NCBI RefSeq assembly: GCF_003013395.1
Contig: NZ_PXZM01000011.1
Span: 1-64,000, forward strand
Direction of reading: 5' to 3'
Length of the DNA: 64,000 nucleotides
Origin: Brevibacillus fortis
GTDB taxonomy: Bacteria > Bacillota > Bacilli > Brevibacillales > Brevibacillaceae
Made by a program: the position numbers and the translations under genes. A model generated the notes under the pieces. It was not told the DNA's origin and made no database searches. It worked only from the letters and a program-made list of their open reading frames with translations. Each line of letters starts with the position of its first letter. Position 1 is the first letter of the stretch. Below are positions 33,161 to 41,911 of the stretch, piece after piece.

Positions 33161-34432
33161 TTATTGTTTAGTTGCTGCAACTTCAGCTTGAGCGCTGTGA
33201 TGATCCAAGTACTCATCTGGACCGATAATTCCCGCAGCACGATCTTGTTTTTCAAGTTCAATTGCTTTCGGAACGGAGAGCTTGTAAGCAATAGCAATCC
33301 CGATAATCCCTGCACCCAATTTACCAATCATGACCGGCAAGATAATGTTTGGTTGGAAGTTTGCCGAGAAGGACAAGTGGTCACCCAGCAAGAAAGCTGC
33401 ACAAACCCCGAAGGAAATGTTGATAACCTTGTCTTTCGGCGGCATGGAACGAATGAGACGGAACATAGCCAGGATGTTTGCGCTAGTTGCGAGCAAGCCT
33501 GCACTACCAGAAGGGCTCATGCCCAGTTTATTGCCCAATACTTCGAGTGGCTTCGCCGCATATTTACGCAGCATGTAAACCATTGGGAACGCACCTGCGA
33601 GCATGATACCGATGTAACCAGCGGTCTCCAACGCACGGTATTGGTCGGTTGGATCGGCGATGATCGGATCGAAGCCCCAAGCTCCGAAAACCTTTGTAAA
33701 GATGCCAGTAAAGTGTTGCACGATCGAGAATACGAGAACGAGCTTGATACCTGCATCCATTGTTTTTCCGAAAATCATAAAGCCTCTAATCATCAAGTCT
33801 GGCAGGAAGCGCAGACCAGCAGCAATCGCTAATACGAAGAACAAAATCGGTGATAGGTTCAGAAGTACCTGTCCGAAGCCAATAGCAAAAGCATAAGTCG
33901 ATTCAGCGTTCGTCGAGATTTCATTGCGAACCTCTGCATTTGTCAAAACAAGAATGGCACTGGAGATAAAAGCACCAATCGGAACTGTCAAAATACCGGA
34001 CATTACGCCAAGCGCCATGTATTTATGGTCGCGCTTGTCCAACATAGCAAGACCCATAGGGATGGAGAACACGATCGTAGCACCGGCCATCAGACCGACG
34101 ATCATAGCCATAACCCATCCTTCCGTGGTGGTTTTCAGGAGGTTTGCCAACTGATAGCCACCCATGTCAGATGCGAGAATCGCAGTTGCCGCAATCGCAG
34201 GATCTGCTCCAATTTTGTTGAAGATGGGTGATACCGCTTTTTCTACGAACCAAGAGATGTACGGGAGGGACGCCATAATACCGGCAGCAGGAACGAAGAT
34301 GTAACCTGTTGAGTGAATCCCTTCCATGAACTCTTTACCAAGACCTTCATCGCTGTTGCGGATCGCGGCAATGGCACCAATTACTGCACATAACATGATG
34401 ATGTAAATAATAACGCTTCCAATGTGCTCCAT
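33161..34432 (-). CDS. eutH: Ethanolamine permease EutH
   Basis: A 423-aa membrane protein with about ten helices, matching EutH, the ethanolamine transporter of the eut pathway. Diagnostic stretches are SVIIYIIMLCAVIGAIA, GYIFVPAAGIMASLPY, IGADPAIAATAILASDMGGYQLA (shown in part: DMGGYQLA), and GDHLSFSANFQPN. No other eut gene (ammonia-lyase, shell proteins) lies nearby, so it is an orphan. Ethanolamine may be used through an eut locus elsewhere or as a choline/phospholipid-derived nitrogen source. The leader holds a terminator hairpin and a cre-like site. Confidence 0.9.
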   Translation of the reverse strand: MEHIGSVIIYIIMLCAVIGAIAAIRNSDEGLGKEFMEGIHSTGYIFVPAAGIMASLPYISWFVEKAVSPIFNKIGADPAIAATAILASDMGGYQLANLLKTTTEGWVMAMIVGLMAGATIVFSIPMGLAMLDKRDHKYMALGVMSGILTVPIGAFISSAILVLTNAEVRNEISTNAESTYAFAIGFGQVLLNLSPILFFVLAIAAGLRFLPDLMIRGFMIFGKTMDAGIKLVLVFSIVQHFTGIFTKVFGAWGFDPIIADPTDQYRALETAGYIGIMLAGAFPMVYMLRKYAAKPLEVLGNKLGMSPSGSAGLLATSANILAMFRLIRSMPPKDKVINISFGVCAAFLLGDHLSFSANFQPNIILPVMIGKLGAGIIGIAIAYKLSVPKAIELEKQDRAAGIIGPDEYLDHHSAQAEVAATKQ

Positions 34433-34460
34433 GGATATCCCACCTTTTTGCGGATGTAAA

Positions 34461-34507
34461 CAATAAAAGCACTTAGGATCTCATGAATGAATGAGATATA
34501 CCCTAAG
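34461..34507 (-). terminator. Terminator hairpin in the eutH leader
   Basis: On the minus strand CTTAGG-gtat-ATCTCAT pairs with ATGAGAT-CCTAAG, then TGCTTTTATTG. It ends about 25 nt before the eutH ribosome site, separate from the cspA terminator, so it may be an attenuator of eutH or a second stop for readthrough. Confidence 0.65.
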
Positions 34508-34562
34508 CGCCTTTGCTTATTTTGTATGAACTTGTTTACAGGGTATGGCAATAACAACCAGC

Positions 34563-34576
34563 TGGAACCGCTTTCA
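34563..34576. promoter_or_regulatory. cre-like site upstream of eutH
   Basis: TGGAACCGCTTTCA matches the CcpA operator consensus TGWNANCGNTNWCA at all but one position. It would place eutH under carbon catabolite repression. Confidence 0.5.
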
Positions 34577-34758
34577 TAGCTCGCTAAAAATAAACGAAAA
34601 ATACAAATCGCGCTTATTTTATTGTGTCATTTTAGAAACTTATGCTAGAAAGCGCCGTTGCTTTACTCTGCATTATAAAGTGATTATATGGGGAGGCATG
34701 GCCAATGTCAACTGCTCTTTAGGAACAAAGAACGAATTTTGTGAGAAAAAAGAGCTGG

Positions 34759-34793
34759 AAAAAAAAGCCACCCTTGGTATTCGCAAGGGCAGC
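34759..34793 (-). terminator. Intrinsic terminator of the cold-shock gene
   Basis: GCCACCCTTG (34767-34776) pairs with CAAGGGCAGC (34784-34793); on the minus strand an eight-T run follows. Confidence 0.85.
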
Positions 34794-34805
34794 TTTATGT
34801 GTAAT

Positions 34806-35006
34806 TTACAGTTTTGTTACGTTCTCAGCTTGTGGACCACGGTTGCCTTCAACCACGTTGAATTCAACGCGTTGGCCTTCTTCAAGGGTTTTGAAACCGT
34901 CGCCTTGGATTGCGCTGAAGTGAACGAATACATCGTTTCCGCCTTCAACTGCGATGAAGCCATAACCTTTTTCTGCGTTGAACCATTTAACTGTACCTGT
35001 TTGCAT
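34806..35006 (-). CDS. Cold-shock protein (CspA/CspB family)
   Basis: A 66-aa single OB-fold protein with both RNA-binding motifs, KGYGFIAV and DVFVHFSAI. These proteins bind single-stranded RNA and act as RNA chaperones. ATG 35006 after TTGGAGGTAACACCC. The leader upstream contains a long hairpin, as is usual for temperature-regulated csp mRNAs. Confidence 0.96.
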   Translation of the reverse strand: MQTGTVKWFNAEKGYGFIAVEGGNDVFVHFSAIQGDGFKTLEEGQRVEFNVVEGNRGPQAENVTKL

Positions 35007-35066
35007 GGGTGTTACCTCCAACAAAATAAAATGAATATGTAACTTTTATTTTTGGATAAAATAAAA

Positions 35067-35120
35067 TTCACACATTGTAAAAGGTTCGAACATAAGTGTA
35101 AACCCTTTACAATATGTGAA
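35067..35120 (-). promoter_or_regulatory. Long hairpin in the csp leader region
   Basis: TTCACACATTGTAAAAGG (35067-35084) and CCTTTACAATATGTGAA (35104-35120) are complementary along about 17 bp with one bulge and one mismatch. It lies 60-115 nt upstream of the ATG. It could be a leader RNA structure or a protein site overlapping the promoter; I cannot place the transcription start. Confidence 0.55.
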
Positions 35121-35257
35121 CGCTTTAAATAAGAATCTTTTGTTTAAGGTAATACTATCACAGACGAAAGCGGAAAGCAATCGCTCAATACGTGAAAGGA
35201 CGACCCGAAAACGAAATGTTCAGAGCCGTCCATCATGAATATTGAACAAAATGTTAC

Positions 35258-35857
35258 TTAGGAAAAGAACTTCACTCTCTCATCCAAAGGTTGGAATTGT
35301 TTTTCACCTGGTTGAGCGGTTGGTTTGCCAAAAGGCATTTGTGCTCTCAGCTTCCATTCGCTTGGGAGCTTCCACGTTTGTTGGACTTCTTCATCGATGA
35401 GTGGATTGTAATGCTGCAAGGAAGCACCGAAGCCCTCGATTTCCAACGCAGTCCACACAACATATTGAAGCATTCCAGAAGATTGCTCGGACCAAATCGG
35501 GAAATTATCTTTGTACGCTTCGAATTTCTGCATGAGGTTTTCGACGACGCTCTGGTCTTCAAAGAAAAGAACAGTGCCGTAGCCGCTACCGAAAGCGTTC
35601 ATTTTTTCTTCCGTGGCCCCGAAGTTTTCAGCGGGCACGATTTTACGCAACGTTTCTTTGGTAATGTTCCATAGCTTATCGTGCTCCGCACCCAAGAGGA
35701 CAACAACACGAGCGCTTTGGGAGTTGAATGAGGATGGTGTGTACTTTACTGCTTCCTGCACGATTTCTTTAATGCGCTCATCAGATACAACATTTTCCTT
35801 GCTGATCCCATAGTACGTTCTTCTGTCTTTTACGGCTGCAATAAAATCCTTACCCAC
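35258..35857 (-). CDS. Nitroreductase-family oxidoreductase
   Basis: A 199-aa FMN-dependent protein of the YdgI/HBN1-like nitroreductase branch. Seen: RRTYYGISKENVV near 12, PSSFNSQSARVVVLLG near 41 (FMN binding), and the late LQHYNPLIDEEVQ and AQMPFGKPTAQPGEKQ tracts. It reduces quinones or nitro compounds with NAD(P)H. GTG start after CAGGAGGAATGCAGA. Single-gene unit. Confidence 0.9.
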   Translation of the reverse strand: MGKDFIAAVKDRRTYYGISKENVVSDERIKEIVQEAVKYTPSSFNSQSARVVVLLGAEHDKLWNITKETLRKIVPAENFGATEEKMNAFGSGYGTVLFFEDQSVVENLMQKFEAYKDNFPIWSEQSSGMLQYVVWTALEIEGFGASLQHYNPLIDEEVQQTWKLPSEWKLRAQMPFGKPTAQPGEKQFQPLDERVKFFS

Positions 35858-36061
35858 TCTGCATTCCTCCTGTAACTTGTTTCTACACTAACATGATGCA
35901 TTGAAAGGGAAAAGCTTATTCAATGTTTTGTTTCTTACATTTCGTAATTAAATATAAATTCATGTGCAACTAGTGTCAACATTTGGGTGTGCTGATAGCG
36001 ATAAGTAAACTTTTTTTCGGTTACAATGGCTTGATAGGTTCGTATTAGTAAGGAGGATAGT

Positions 36062-36424
36062 ATGATAACAAAAATGGCAACGGTAGCAGTTTACGTAGAA
36101 GATCAGCAACGCGCAAAAGTGTTCTGGACAGAAAAGGTTGGATTTGAAGTCAAGCAAGAGCACCCGATGGGACCAAACAGCAGTTGGCTGGAGGTAGGAC
36201 CAGCAGGTGCCCAGACTGCTTTGGTACTCTATCCGAAAAGTATGATGAGCAACTGGCAGGAACAAAAAGCATCGATCGTTTTTGAATGTACAGAAATTGA
36301 AAAGACATATGAGACGATGCGCGCGAACGGTGTTATTTTTCAAGGAGAGCTGAACAAAATGCAGTGGGGGACCTATGCGACGTTTCAAGACGAAGACGGC
36401 AACAGCTATTTGCTAAAAGGATAA
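36062..36424 (+). CDS. VOC-family (glyoxalase/bleomycin-resistance fold) protein
   Basis: A 120-aa single-domain protein with the paired beta-alpha-beta-beta-beta fold: VAVYVEDQQRAKVFWTEKVGFEV at the start (shown in part as QQRAKVFWTEKVGFEV), ALVLYP, and YATFQDEDGNSYLL at the end, which carries a probable metal ligand. Substrate unknown. ATG after AAGGAGGATAGT; a shared terminator separates it from the convergent methyltransferase. Confidence 0.9.
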   Translation: MITKMATVAVYVEDQQRAKVFWTEKVGFEVKQEHPMGPNSSWLEVGPAGAQTALVLYPKSMMSNWQEQKASIVFECTEIEKTYETMRANGVIFQGELNKMQWGTYATFQDEDGNSYLLKG

Positions 36425-36434
36425 CTCTAGTGAC

Positions 36435-36466
36435 AACCTCTGGCCAAATGCGGCTGGAGGTTTTTT
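36435..36466. terminator. Terminator between VOC and methyltransferase genes
   Basis: AACCTC-tg-GCC / GGC-tg-GAGGTT stem followed by TTTTTT on the plus strand. Confidence 0.85.
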
Positions 36467-36476
36467 ACATAGCGAA

Positions 36477-37262
36477 TCAAACAATAGCGCGAACGAGGTA
36501 ATACATATGCGTAGTTGGCAGACCGTCAGAAGTCGCATGGTGGTCAAAAATCGGCATGACACTCTCCAGGTGTTGTTCGATGGCGGACGTGAGAATAGTG
36601 GGACTTTGCCCGAAGCAACGCATGCGAATGACATCGAGTGGGGTCTGGAAATACTCGGTGGCGATCACCGTCTGAATATCCACTCGCTGGAAGGCAGCTT
36701 GTCTGAGTCTCTCCTGCAAATTTTGCAGGATCGGGGTGTCAGCCGGACGTGAACCAAATAAATGAGGGAACCATTCGAATAATTCGGCGGATAACTGATC
36801 ACCCGGGTGTAATCCGATGAATGAGCCTCCTCTTTTGACGACGCGTGCTATATCTGGATAGGCGGAGGTAGGTCCCTTGCGATTATAGGCGCAATCGAAC
36901 GTATCGTCATGGAAGGGGAGGGTATATTTCGTATTGGTGACGACGAAGGAGACATTCTCGGGTGTTTGCGTACGGGCCTTTTGCACAAAGTTTTCTGTTA
37001 CATCCAAGCCGACAATTTCTTTGGCAGAACGGCTCCAGTGCAGTGTGAATGCGCCGTGCCCGCAGCCAATGTCGAGAACGGATTGATTCGGAACCATGCG
37101 ACTAATTTCTTCCATAAAAAGCGACTCGCCATTCGGTTCCGTAATGGTAGAGCGCCAAGGGTAGACGTATCCACCAGTCGTTTCGCCTAGCTGAGTGTAC
37201 CAGGGCAAAGAGTGGGGAGCGAGCCAGTCGGGATGGGTGTTCGGATTCGGTGGATGATACAT
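36477..37262 (-). CDS. Class I SAM-dependent methyltransferase
   Basis: A 261-aa methyltransferase: motif I VLDIGCGHGAFTLHWS near 83-98, post-I Asp in IVGLDVTENFV, and motif IV-like FDCAYNRKGPTSAY. N-terminal 70 residues form a Pro-rich cap. The acceptor is unknown. ATG after AAGAGGTGACCGATC. Confidence 0.9.
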   Translation of the reverse strand: MYHPPNPNTHPDWLAPHSLPWYTQLGETTGGYVYPWRSTITEPNGESLFMEEISRMVPNQSVLDIGCGHGAFTLHWSRSAKEIVGLDVTENFVQKARTQTPENVSFVVTNTKYTLPFHDDTFDCAYNRKGPTSAYPDIARVVKRGGSFIGLHPGDQLSAELFEWFPHLFGSRPADTPILQNLQERLRQAAFQRVDIQTVIATEYFQTPLDVIRMRCFGQSPTILTSAIEQHLESVMPIFDHHATSDGLPTTHMYYLVRAIV

Positions 37263-37411
37263 GATCGGTCACCTCTTATCTAACGAAAATGCACAACAGG
37301 TTCCATTGTAATAATTCCCTTGTCTTTTGACAAACTCTTTAAACGGCTTTACACGAACGGAAAGTAGCGATAACGTGGAAGATGGAAAGCGGTTGAAAGG
37401 AGCCAGGGCAA

Positions 37412-38074
37412 ATGACTTTGTCACAACAATATAGAAGCATTCTCGTCGTCACCTCGGTTGACGCAGAACGGGATGCAGTGATGCGCGGCATTCAGGGGGA
37501 TGAGCGTTTCACAGTCATCGCAGGAGGAGTAGGACCTGCGGCAGCCGCAGCGAGTACAGCCAGAGCGCTTGCTTGCGCGGACTACGATCTGGTCATTTGT
37601 GCAGGAATATGCGGTGGATTCGTGGGACAAGCAGAGATTGGGTCGCTGGTCATCGCGACCGAGATCGTTTGTGCCGATTTGGGTGCAGAAACGCCTGAGG
37701 GCTTTTGCAGTGTGGACGAGCTGGGATTTGGTTCAGCCCGGGTAAGTGTTGATCAAGAGATGGTCGAACGGGCCACGGAAGCAATGAAGGCGGCAGGTTT
37801 GTCCGCTAAAAAAGGCATCGTACTCACACTATCAACGGTGACGGGAACAGCGGAAACGGCGGCGGCTTTGGCACAGCGGATGCCAGACGCGCTAGCTGAA
37901 GCGATGGAGGGGTATGGCGTTGCTACTGCTGCCCAGGCTGCCGGAAGACCTGTTCTGGAAATACGCACGGTATCGAATGCAATTGGACCGCGGGATAAAT
38001 CTGCTTGGCGGATAAAAGATGCGTTGGATTCTCTGGAAAAGGGAAGCTCTGTACTACGGGAGGTACTATCATGA
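37412..38074 (+). CDS. mqnB: Futalosine hydrolase MqnB
   Basis: A 220-aa nucleoside hydrolase that releases the base from futalosine to give dehypoxanthine futalosine, in the alternative menaquinone pathway. It has the MTAN-like fold (VVTSVDAERDAVMRG near 11, GVGPAAAAASTA, ICAGICGGF, AEAMEGYGVATAAQ with the Glu-Met-Glu-like substrate motif, EIRTVSNAIGPRD). ATG after AAGGAGCCAGGGCAA. Overlaps mqnD by 4 nt. Confidence 0.93.
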   Translation: MTLSQQYRSILVVTSVDAERDAVMRGIQGDERFTVIAGGVGPAAAAASTARALACADYDLVICAGICGGFVGQAEIGSLVIATEIVCADLGAETPEGFCSVDELGFGSARVSVDQEMVERATEAMKAAGLSAKKGIVLTLSTVTGTAETAAALAQRMPDALAEAMEGYGVATAAQAAGRPVLEIRTVSNAIGPRDKSAWRIKDALDSLEKGSSVLREVLS

Positions 38075-38916
38075 AAATTGCGTTTTCACCATGTCCGAAT
38101 GACACTTTTGTTTTTCATGCGTGGGCACATGATTTGATTCCAGGAGCGCCAAAGCTCGATATTATGTACGCAGATATTGATATTACCAATACGCTGGCTG
38201 CACAGGGGGAAGGCCCTGAAGTGATGAAAATCTCCTATGCAGCATTGCCATGGGTGATGGACAATTACTCGTTGCTCCCTTGCGGTGGTGCATTGGGCAG
38301 AGGATGCGGGCCACTCGTTTTGACCCAAGGAAATTCTGGTGAGAGTGCGAACGATCCAGCACGCCTGTCCAACAAGCGTGTAGCGGTTCCGAGTGAGCGC
38401 TCCACAGCTTACTTACTCTTCCGACTCTGGGCTGCACAAAATGTTCCAGGTGGTGTAAGGGAGATCGTCGTCATGCCGTTTCATGAGATTATGCCGGCTG
38501 TACGTGACGGCAAGATCGATGCGGGACTCGTGATCCACGAGGCGCGGTTCACATATCAAAACTACGGGCTGTCTCTCATGACCGACTTGGGCAACTGGTG
38601 GGAGTCTGATACCAATTTGCCCATTCCATTAGGTGCGATCATCGCGAAAAAATCAATGGACATCGAGGCTTTGACCAATTGGACGCGTTCCTCTGTGGAA
38701 TATGCATGGGCGAATCCTACTGCTTCACAAGAATATGTCATGTCCCATGCTCAAGAGCTGTCGCTGGAGGTAGCGCAAGCGCATATTAACTTGTACGTGA
38801 ATGAGTTTACGAGAAATTTGGGTGACGATGGTTATGCAGCTGTCGAGGCGTTGCTCGGTCGTGCAGCTGAGGAAGGGCTTGTACCAGCATTTGATTTGTC
38901 GACATTACGGCGATAG
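38071..38916 (+). CDS. mqnD: 1,4-dihydroxy-6-naphthoate synthase MqnD
   Basis: A 281-aa periplasmic-binding-protein-fold enzyme that turns cyclic dehypoxanthine futalosine into 1,4-dihydroxy-6-naphthoate. MKIAFSPCPNDTFVFHAW at the N-terminus is the clear family signature; the later GGALGRGCGPLVL and AGLVIHEARFTY (catalytic His) support it. ATG 38071 overlaps the mqnB stop (ATGA). The other mqn genes (A, C, E) are not in this window. Confidence 0.95.
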   Translation: MKIAFSPCPNDTFVFHAWAHDLIPGAPKLDIMYADIDITNTLAAQGEGPEVMKISYAALPWVMDNYSLLPCGGALGRGCGPLVLTQGNSGESANDPARLSNKRVAVPSERSTAYLLFRLWAAQNVPGGVREIVVMPFHEIMPAVRDGKIDAGLVIHEARFTYQNYGLSLMTDLGNWWESDTNLPIPLGAIIAKKSMDIEALTNWTRSSVEYAWANPTASQEYVMSHAQELSLEVAQAHINLYVNEFTRNLGDDGYAAVEALLGRAAEEGLVPAFDLSTLRR

Positions 38917-38932
38917 CTGATTCAATAATGCG

Positions 38933-38962
38933 AGGGGGCAGCTTACAGGGTTGCCCCCTTTT
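38933..38962 (+). terminator. Intrinsic terminator after mqnD
   Basis: GGGGGCA / TGCCCCC stem followed by TTTT. Confidence 0.85.
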
Positions 38963-38979
38963 CCTGTTCGAGTGAAGCG

Positions 38980-39516
38980 TTATCCAGCGTAGATCACTCC
39001 ACATGCCAGTCGTTTTCCGCTATTTCCTGCCGGCTGCGAATGGAAGTCATCGGGACTTTGATGGATGATGAGGGATTTGCCGACCACATCTGCTGCACTG
39101 ATTTTGTTTGTGAAAAAAGTCATTCGTGCATAGCCATCATTGGAAAAAAGCACAGGGAAATCGCCTACGTGGTTGCCATGCGGCTGTTGCGTAGGGTTCC
39201 AGTGACTGCCTGCTGCGGTAAAGGGATCTTCCGAATTTCCTATCGTGCAGACCCCATGCTCATGCAAATGAAAACCAAATGGCCCGATTTGCGGTTGACT
39301 GCCGGAGGCTGGCTGGAAAGCGGGGAGACCGCTGATTTCGACAAACACTTCAGTGCCGTAGGGGACATCGGTAAACACAACGTAGCCGTGCAGGTTCGGT
39401 GCCAGTGGACCACCCTGGATTTCGGCAAACGATTGTCCTGTTCTTCTCCCGTATTGGGAAGAAACGGCCCGTAAGTCATGTTCATAGACGTATTCATATG
39501 GCTGATATCCGTACAT
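38980..39516 (-). CDS. Cu/Zn superoxide dismutase-like protein
   Basis: A 178-aa SodC-fold protein. All metal ligands of the active family are present: HLHEHG (two Cu His), SHWNP and HGNHVGDF (bridging and Zn His plus Asp), LIIHQSPDD (Cu His); the disulfide Cys in HGVC and LACGVI and an Arg in GKRLACG are also kept. So unlike B. subtilis YojM it should bind copper. No signal peptide is seen: the N-terminus is Tyr-rich (YGYQPYEYVYEHD), which is unusual and resembles spore-coat-associated proteins. ATG 39516 after AAGGTGGTG. Confidence 0.9.
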   Translation of the reverse strand: MYGYQPYEYVYEHDLRAVSSQYGRRTGQSFAEIQGGPLAPNLHGYVVFTDVPYGTEVFVEISGLPAFQPASGSQPQIGPFGFHLHEHGVCTIGNSEDPFTAAGSHWNPTQQPHGNHVGDFPVLFSNDGYARMTFFTNKISAADVVGKSLIIHQSPDDFHSQPAGNSGKRLACGVIYAG

Positions 39517-39683
39517 GTTATACACCACCTTACTTCATGAACCAGGTTGCCATATCTTATGTAAGGGATGGGCGCATGGTTACTGGGCTGCGTAGGAGAA
39601 CCAGCACGAGCATTGACGCTGATAATTATTTTCATCTACAATCAGGTGGAATTCCCCGGCATGGGCAAAAGGGTGGGCAAAAC

Positions 39684-40361
39684 GTGAAAAGAGTGCTGCT
39701 GATAGAAGACGAAATCAATATGGCCCGATTTATTGAATTGGAGCTTCGCTACGAATCGTTTGCGATTACAGTCGCGCATAATGGACATACAGGACTCGAG
39801 CTTGCTTTAAAGGAAGAATGGGATGTCATTTTATTGGACGTCATGCTTCCGGGGCTTGATGGTATTGCGGTTTGTCAAAAAATACGAAGCGTGAAAAAAA
39901 CTCCGATTATTATGCTGACAGCCAGAGACAGTATTACGGACCGTGTCTCAGGCTTGGACAGTGGTGCCGATGATTATATTCCGAAGCCATTCGCGATCGA
40001 GGAGCTGTTGGCACGCATGCGCGTTGTATTTCGCCGACAGGAAGAACAGGAGAATGTCCTCCAAACCTTGCTCGCGCATCGAGGACTCGTGGTCCGAATA
40101 GAGGGCCGTGTCGTCACCAAAAATAATCAACCTGTTGAGTTGACCAAAAGAGAGTATGATTTGCTCGTGACGTTCATGAAAAACATCAATCGTGTCCTGC
40201 CTCGCGAGGTGCTGCTTGATACCGTGTGGGGATTCGAGGCTGCTGTCGAGACTAATGTTGTCGATGTGTACGTTCGGTATTTGCGCAATAAAATCGATTC
40301 TCCCCATGAGGACAGCTATATCTCGACTGTACGCGGGATTGGCTACGTGATGCGAAAATGA
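39684..40361 (+). CDS. OmpR/PhoB-family response regulator
   Basis: A 225-aa regulator with receiver (EDE at 8-10, Asp52 in VILLDVMLPGLDG, Lys in DDYIPKPF) and winged helix (VVDVYVRYLRNKI, VRGIGYVM). I use GTG 39684, where VKRVLLIEDE begins the domain; the ORF open upstream to 39399 gives no plausible protein and overlaps the divergent SOD gene. Overlaps the kinase gene by 4 nt. Confidence 0.92.
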   Translation: MKRVLLIEDEINMARFIELELRYESFAITVAHNGHTGLELALKEEWDVILLDVMLPGLDGIAVCQKIRSVKKTPIIMLTARDSITDRVSGLDSGADDYIPKPFAIEELLARMRVVFRRQEEQENVLQTLLAHRGLVVRIEGRVVTKNNQPVELTKREYDLLVTFMKNINRVLPREVLLDTVWGFEAAVETNVVDVYVRYLRNKIDSPHEDSYISTVRGIGYVMRK

Positions 40362-41761
40362 GAGGCCCATCGAGATTCTTAAAGCTCCCGATCAAATGGA
40401 AGCTGACCCTCTGGTCATCGCTTCTGCTTTTTCTCGTATTCATTGGCTATAATAGCTTCCAATATTTTTTTGTAGAGAAGTGGATGTTTAATCAGGAACA
40501 GCAGGTTGTGCAACAGACGATGCGAGAGTTCCTCAACTACGCGCTGGAAAAAGAGCAATCTTTTGAGGAGGATGACCTAACAGAACTGCGCAGCTTTCTG
40601 GAGAAGATCAATCAACGAAACCAGATGATCCGCATACTGGACGAAGAGGGTAAACCGCTTATTGTCGTATCGGAAAATTTTCAAGATATCACACTGCCAC
40701 CGCTTCCGCCTGTTCAGTCGATTCGCACTCAGATCCAAGAAGTGCGTGGTGACCTTTTGATCATGAGCAGTCCGCTTACGATCTTTCAATTTAACGGGAC
40801 AGTCATGATTCTGAAGAATATGAAAGAGTTTGAGCAGTTGAGTGGTGCGCTTTTTCAGGTCATGGCAATTGGGTGCTTGACCGCTGTGATCATAAGCGGT
40901 TTGGGTGGCAGATTGCTCGCCCGACAGCTGCTTAGGCCTCTGCAATCGATGAATGAAACAATGAGCAACGTCCGGCAAAAAGGATTCCATGAACGTGTGC
41001 AGTTTCACGATAATCAGGATGAGATTGCGACCTTGATGAAAATGTTCAATAAGATGATGGATCAGGTGGAGCGTTCCTTTTTGCAGCAGAGACAATTCGT
41101 CGAAGATGCCTCACATGAGCTGCGGACGCCGATCGCGATTATCGAAGGGCATTTGGGAATGCTACGGCGCTGGGGCAAAAATGATCCAGCTGTTTTGGAG
41201 GAATCCTTGCAGACATCGATTCAAGAGCTAGCCAGACTAAAAGGACTGGTGCAGGAGCTGCTCGCTTTGACGAGAGCGGAGCATGTGGAGATAGAAGAGG
41301 ATGTCACGCTCCATGATCCGGATCAGGCTGTCTGTCGCATGGTAAAGAAATTCGCAATGATTCAGCCGACATTTACGATCGAGGAAGAACTTGCGCCTTT
41401 GGCTGGAAAAATCCTTGCCATATCGGAAGAACACCTGGAGCAAGTGCTTCTGATCCTTTTGGATAATGCGGTCAAGTATTCCGGGGAGAGCAGGAGAATC
41501 CACGTGAGGGCCAAGGTGCAAGAAAATGTAGTTTGTATGGAAATCATAGATGAAGGAATTGGCATACCCGAGCAGGATTTGCCGTATGTCTTGGACCGAT
41601 TGTATCGGGTAGACAAAGCAAGAAACAGCGGGGAGAGCGGGTATGGACTCGGACTGGCGATCGCCAAACGATTGCTTGCGCGCAATAACGGTAGCATAGC
41701 GATTCAGAGTGTGGAGCAGAAAGGGACGACAGTGACTGTTTTTGTGCCGCTTCGTCAGTGA
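40358..41761 (+). CDS. Membrane sensor histidine kinase (ArlS/CssS-like layout)
   Basis: A 467-aa kinase with helices at about 18-38 and 165-188 around a 125-residue extracellular domain, HAMP (RQLLRPLQSMNETMSNV), HisKA with DASHELRTPIAIIEGH and ATPase (ILLDNAVKYS, DEGIGIPEQD, GYGLGLAIAKRLL). ATG overlaps the regulator stop. Signal unknown. Confidence 0.92.
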   Translation: MRGPSRFLKLPIKWKLTLWSSLLLFLVFIGYNSFQYFFVEKWMFNQEQQVVQQTMREFLNYALEKEQSFEEDDLTELRSFLEKINQRNQMIRILDEEGKPLIVVSENFQDITLPPLPPVQSIRTQIQEVRGDLLIMSSPLTIFQFNGTVMILKNMKEFEQLSGALFQVMAIGCLTAVIISGLGGRLLARQLLRPLQSMNETMSNVRQKGFHERVQFHDNQDEIATLMKMFNKMMDQVERSFLQQRQFVEDASHELRTPIAIIEGHLGMLRRWGKNDPAVLEESLQTSIQELARLKGLVQELLALTRAEHVEIEEDVTLHDPDQAVCRMVKKFAMIQPTFTIEEELAPLAGKILAISEEHLEQVLLILLDNAVKYSGESRRIHVRAKVQENVVCMEIIDEGIGIPEQDLPYVLDRLYRVDKARNSGESGYGLGLAIAKRLLARNNGSIAIQSVEQKGTTVTVFVPLRQ

Positions 41762-41865
41762 ATGTCATCAGATCCACATCTCGCTAAAAATAATTGGGGA
41801 TGTTTTTTTATTTTCACAGCGTTTTCTCATTTTTGTTCGTTACAATAAGCCTTGTCAATTGGCAA

Positions 41866-41880
41866 TGATATTCATTATCA
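41866..41880. promoter_or_regulatory. Fur box of the iron-uptake operon
   Basis: TGATATTCATTATCA differs at one base from the 7-1-7 Bacillus Fur consensus TGATAATNATTATCA. TTGTCA at 41852-41857 and TATCAA at 41876-41881 could be -35/-10, so the box covers the -10 element. Confidence 0.8.
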
Positions 41881-41911
41881 ATAATCAGTGCGATAGAGAG
41901 GGAGAATCAAA

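Noticed and set aside
34681..35042. Plus-strand ORF through the cold-shock gene (starts MANVNCSLG)
   Set aside because: It is antisense to a clear csp gene and its terminator; no protein features.
35107..35126. Second cre-like sequence (TGTGAACGCTTTAA) upstream of the csp gene
   Set aside because: The conserved terminal CA is missing and it lies inside a hairpin arm, so the match is probably chance.
39399..39683. N-terminal 95-codon extension of the response regulator
   Set aside because: It overlaps the divergent SOD gene, has no family match and the receiver domain begins cleanly at GTG 39684.
41772..41810. Weak hairpin ACATC/GATGT followed by T7 after the third kinase gene
   Set aside because: Only 5 bp of stem; a terminator is possible but not supported enough to list as a feature.
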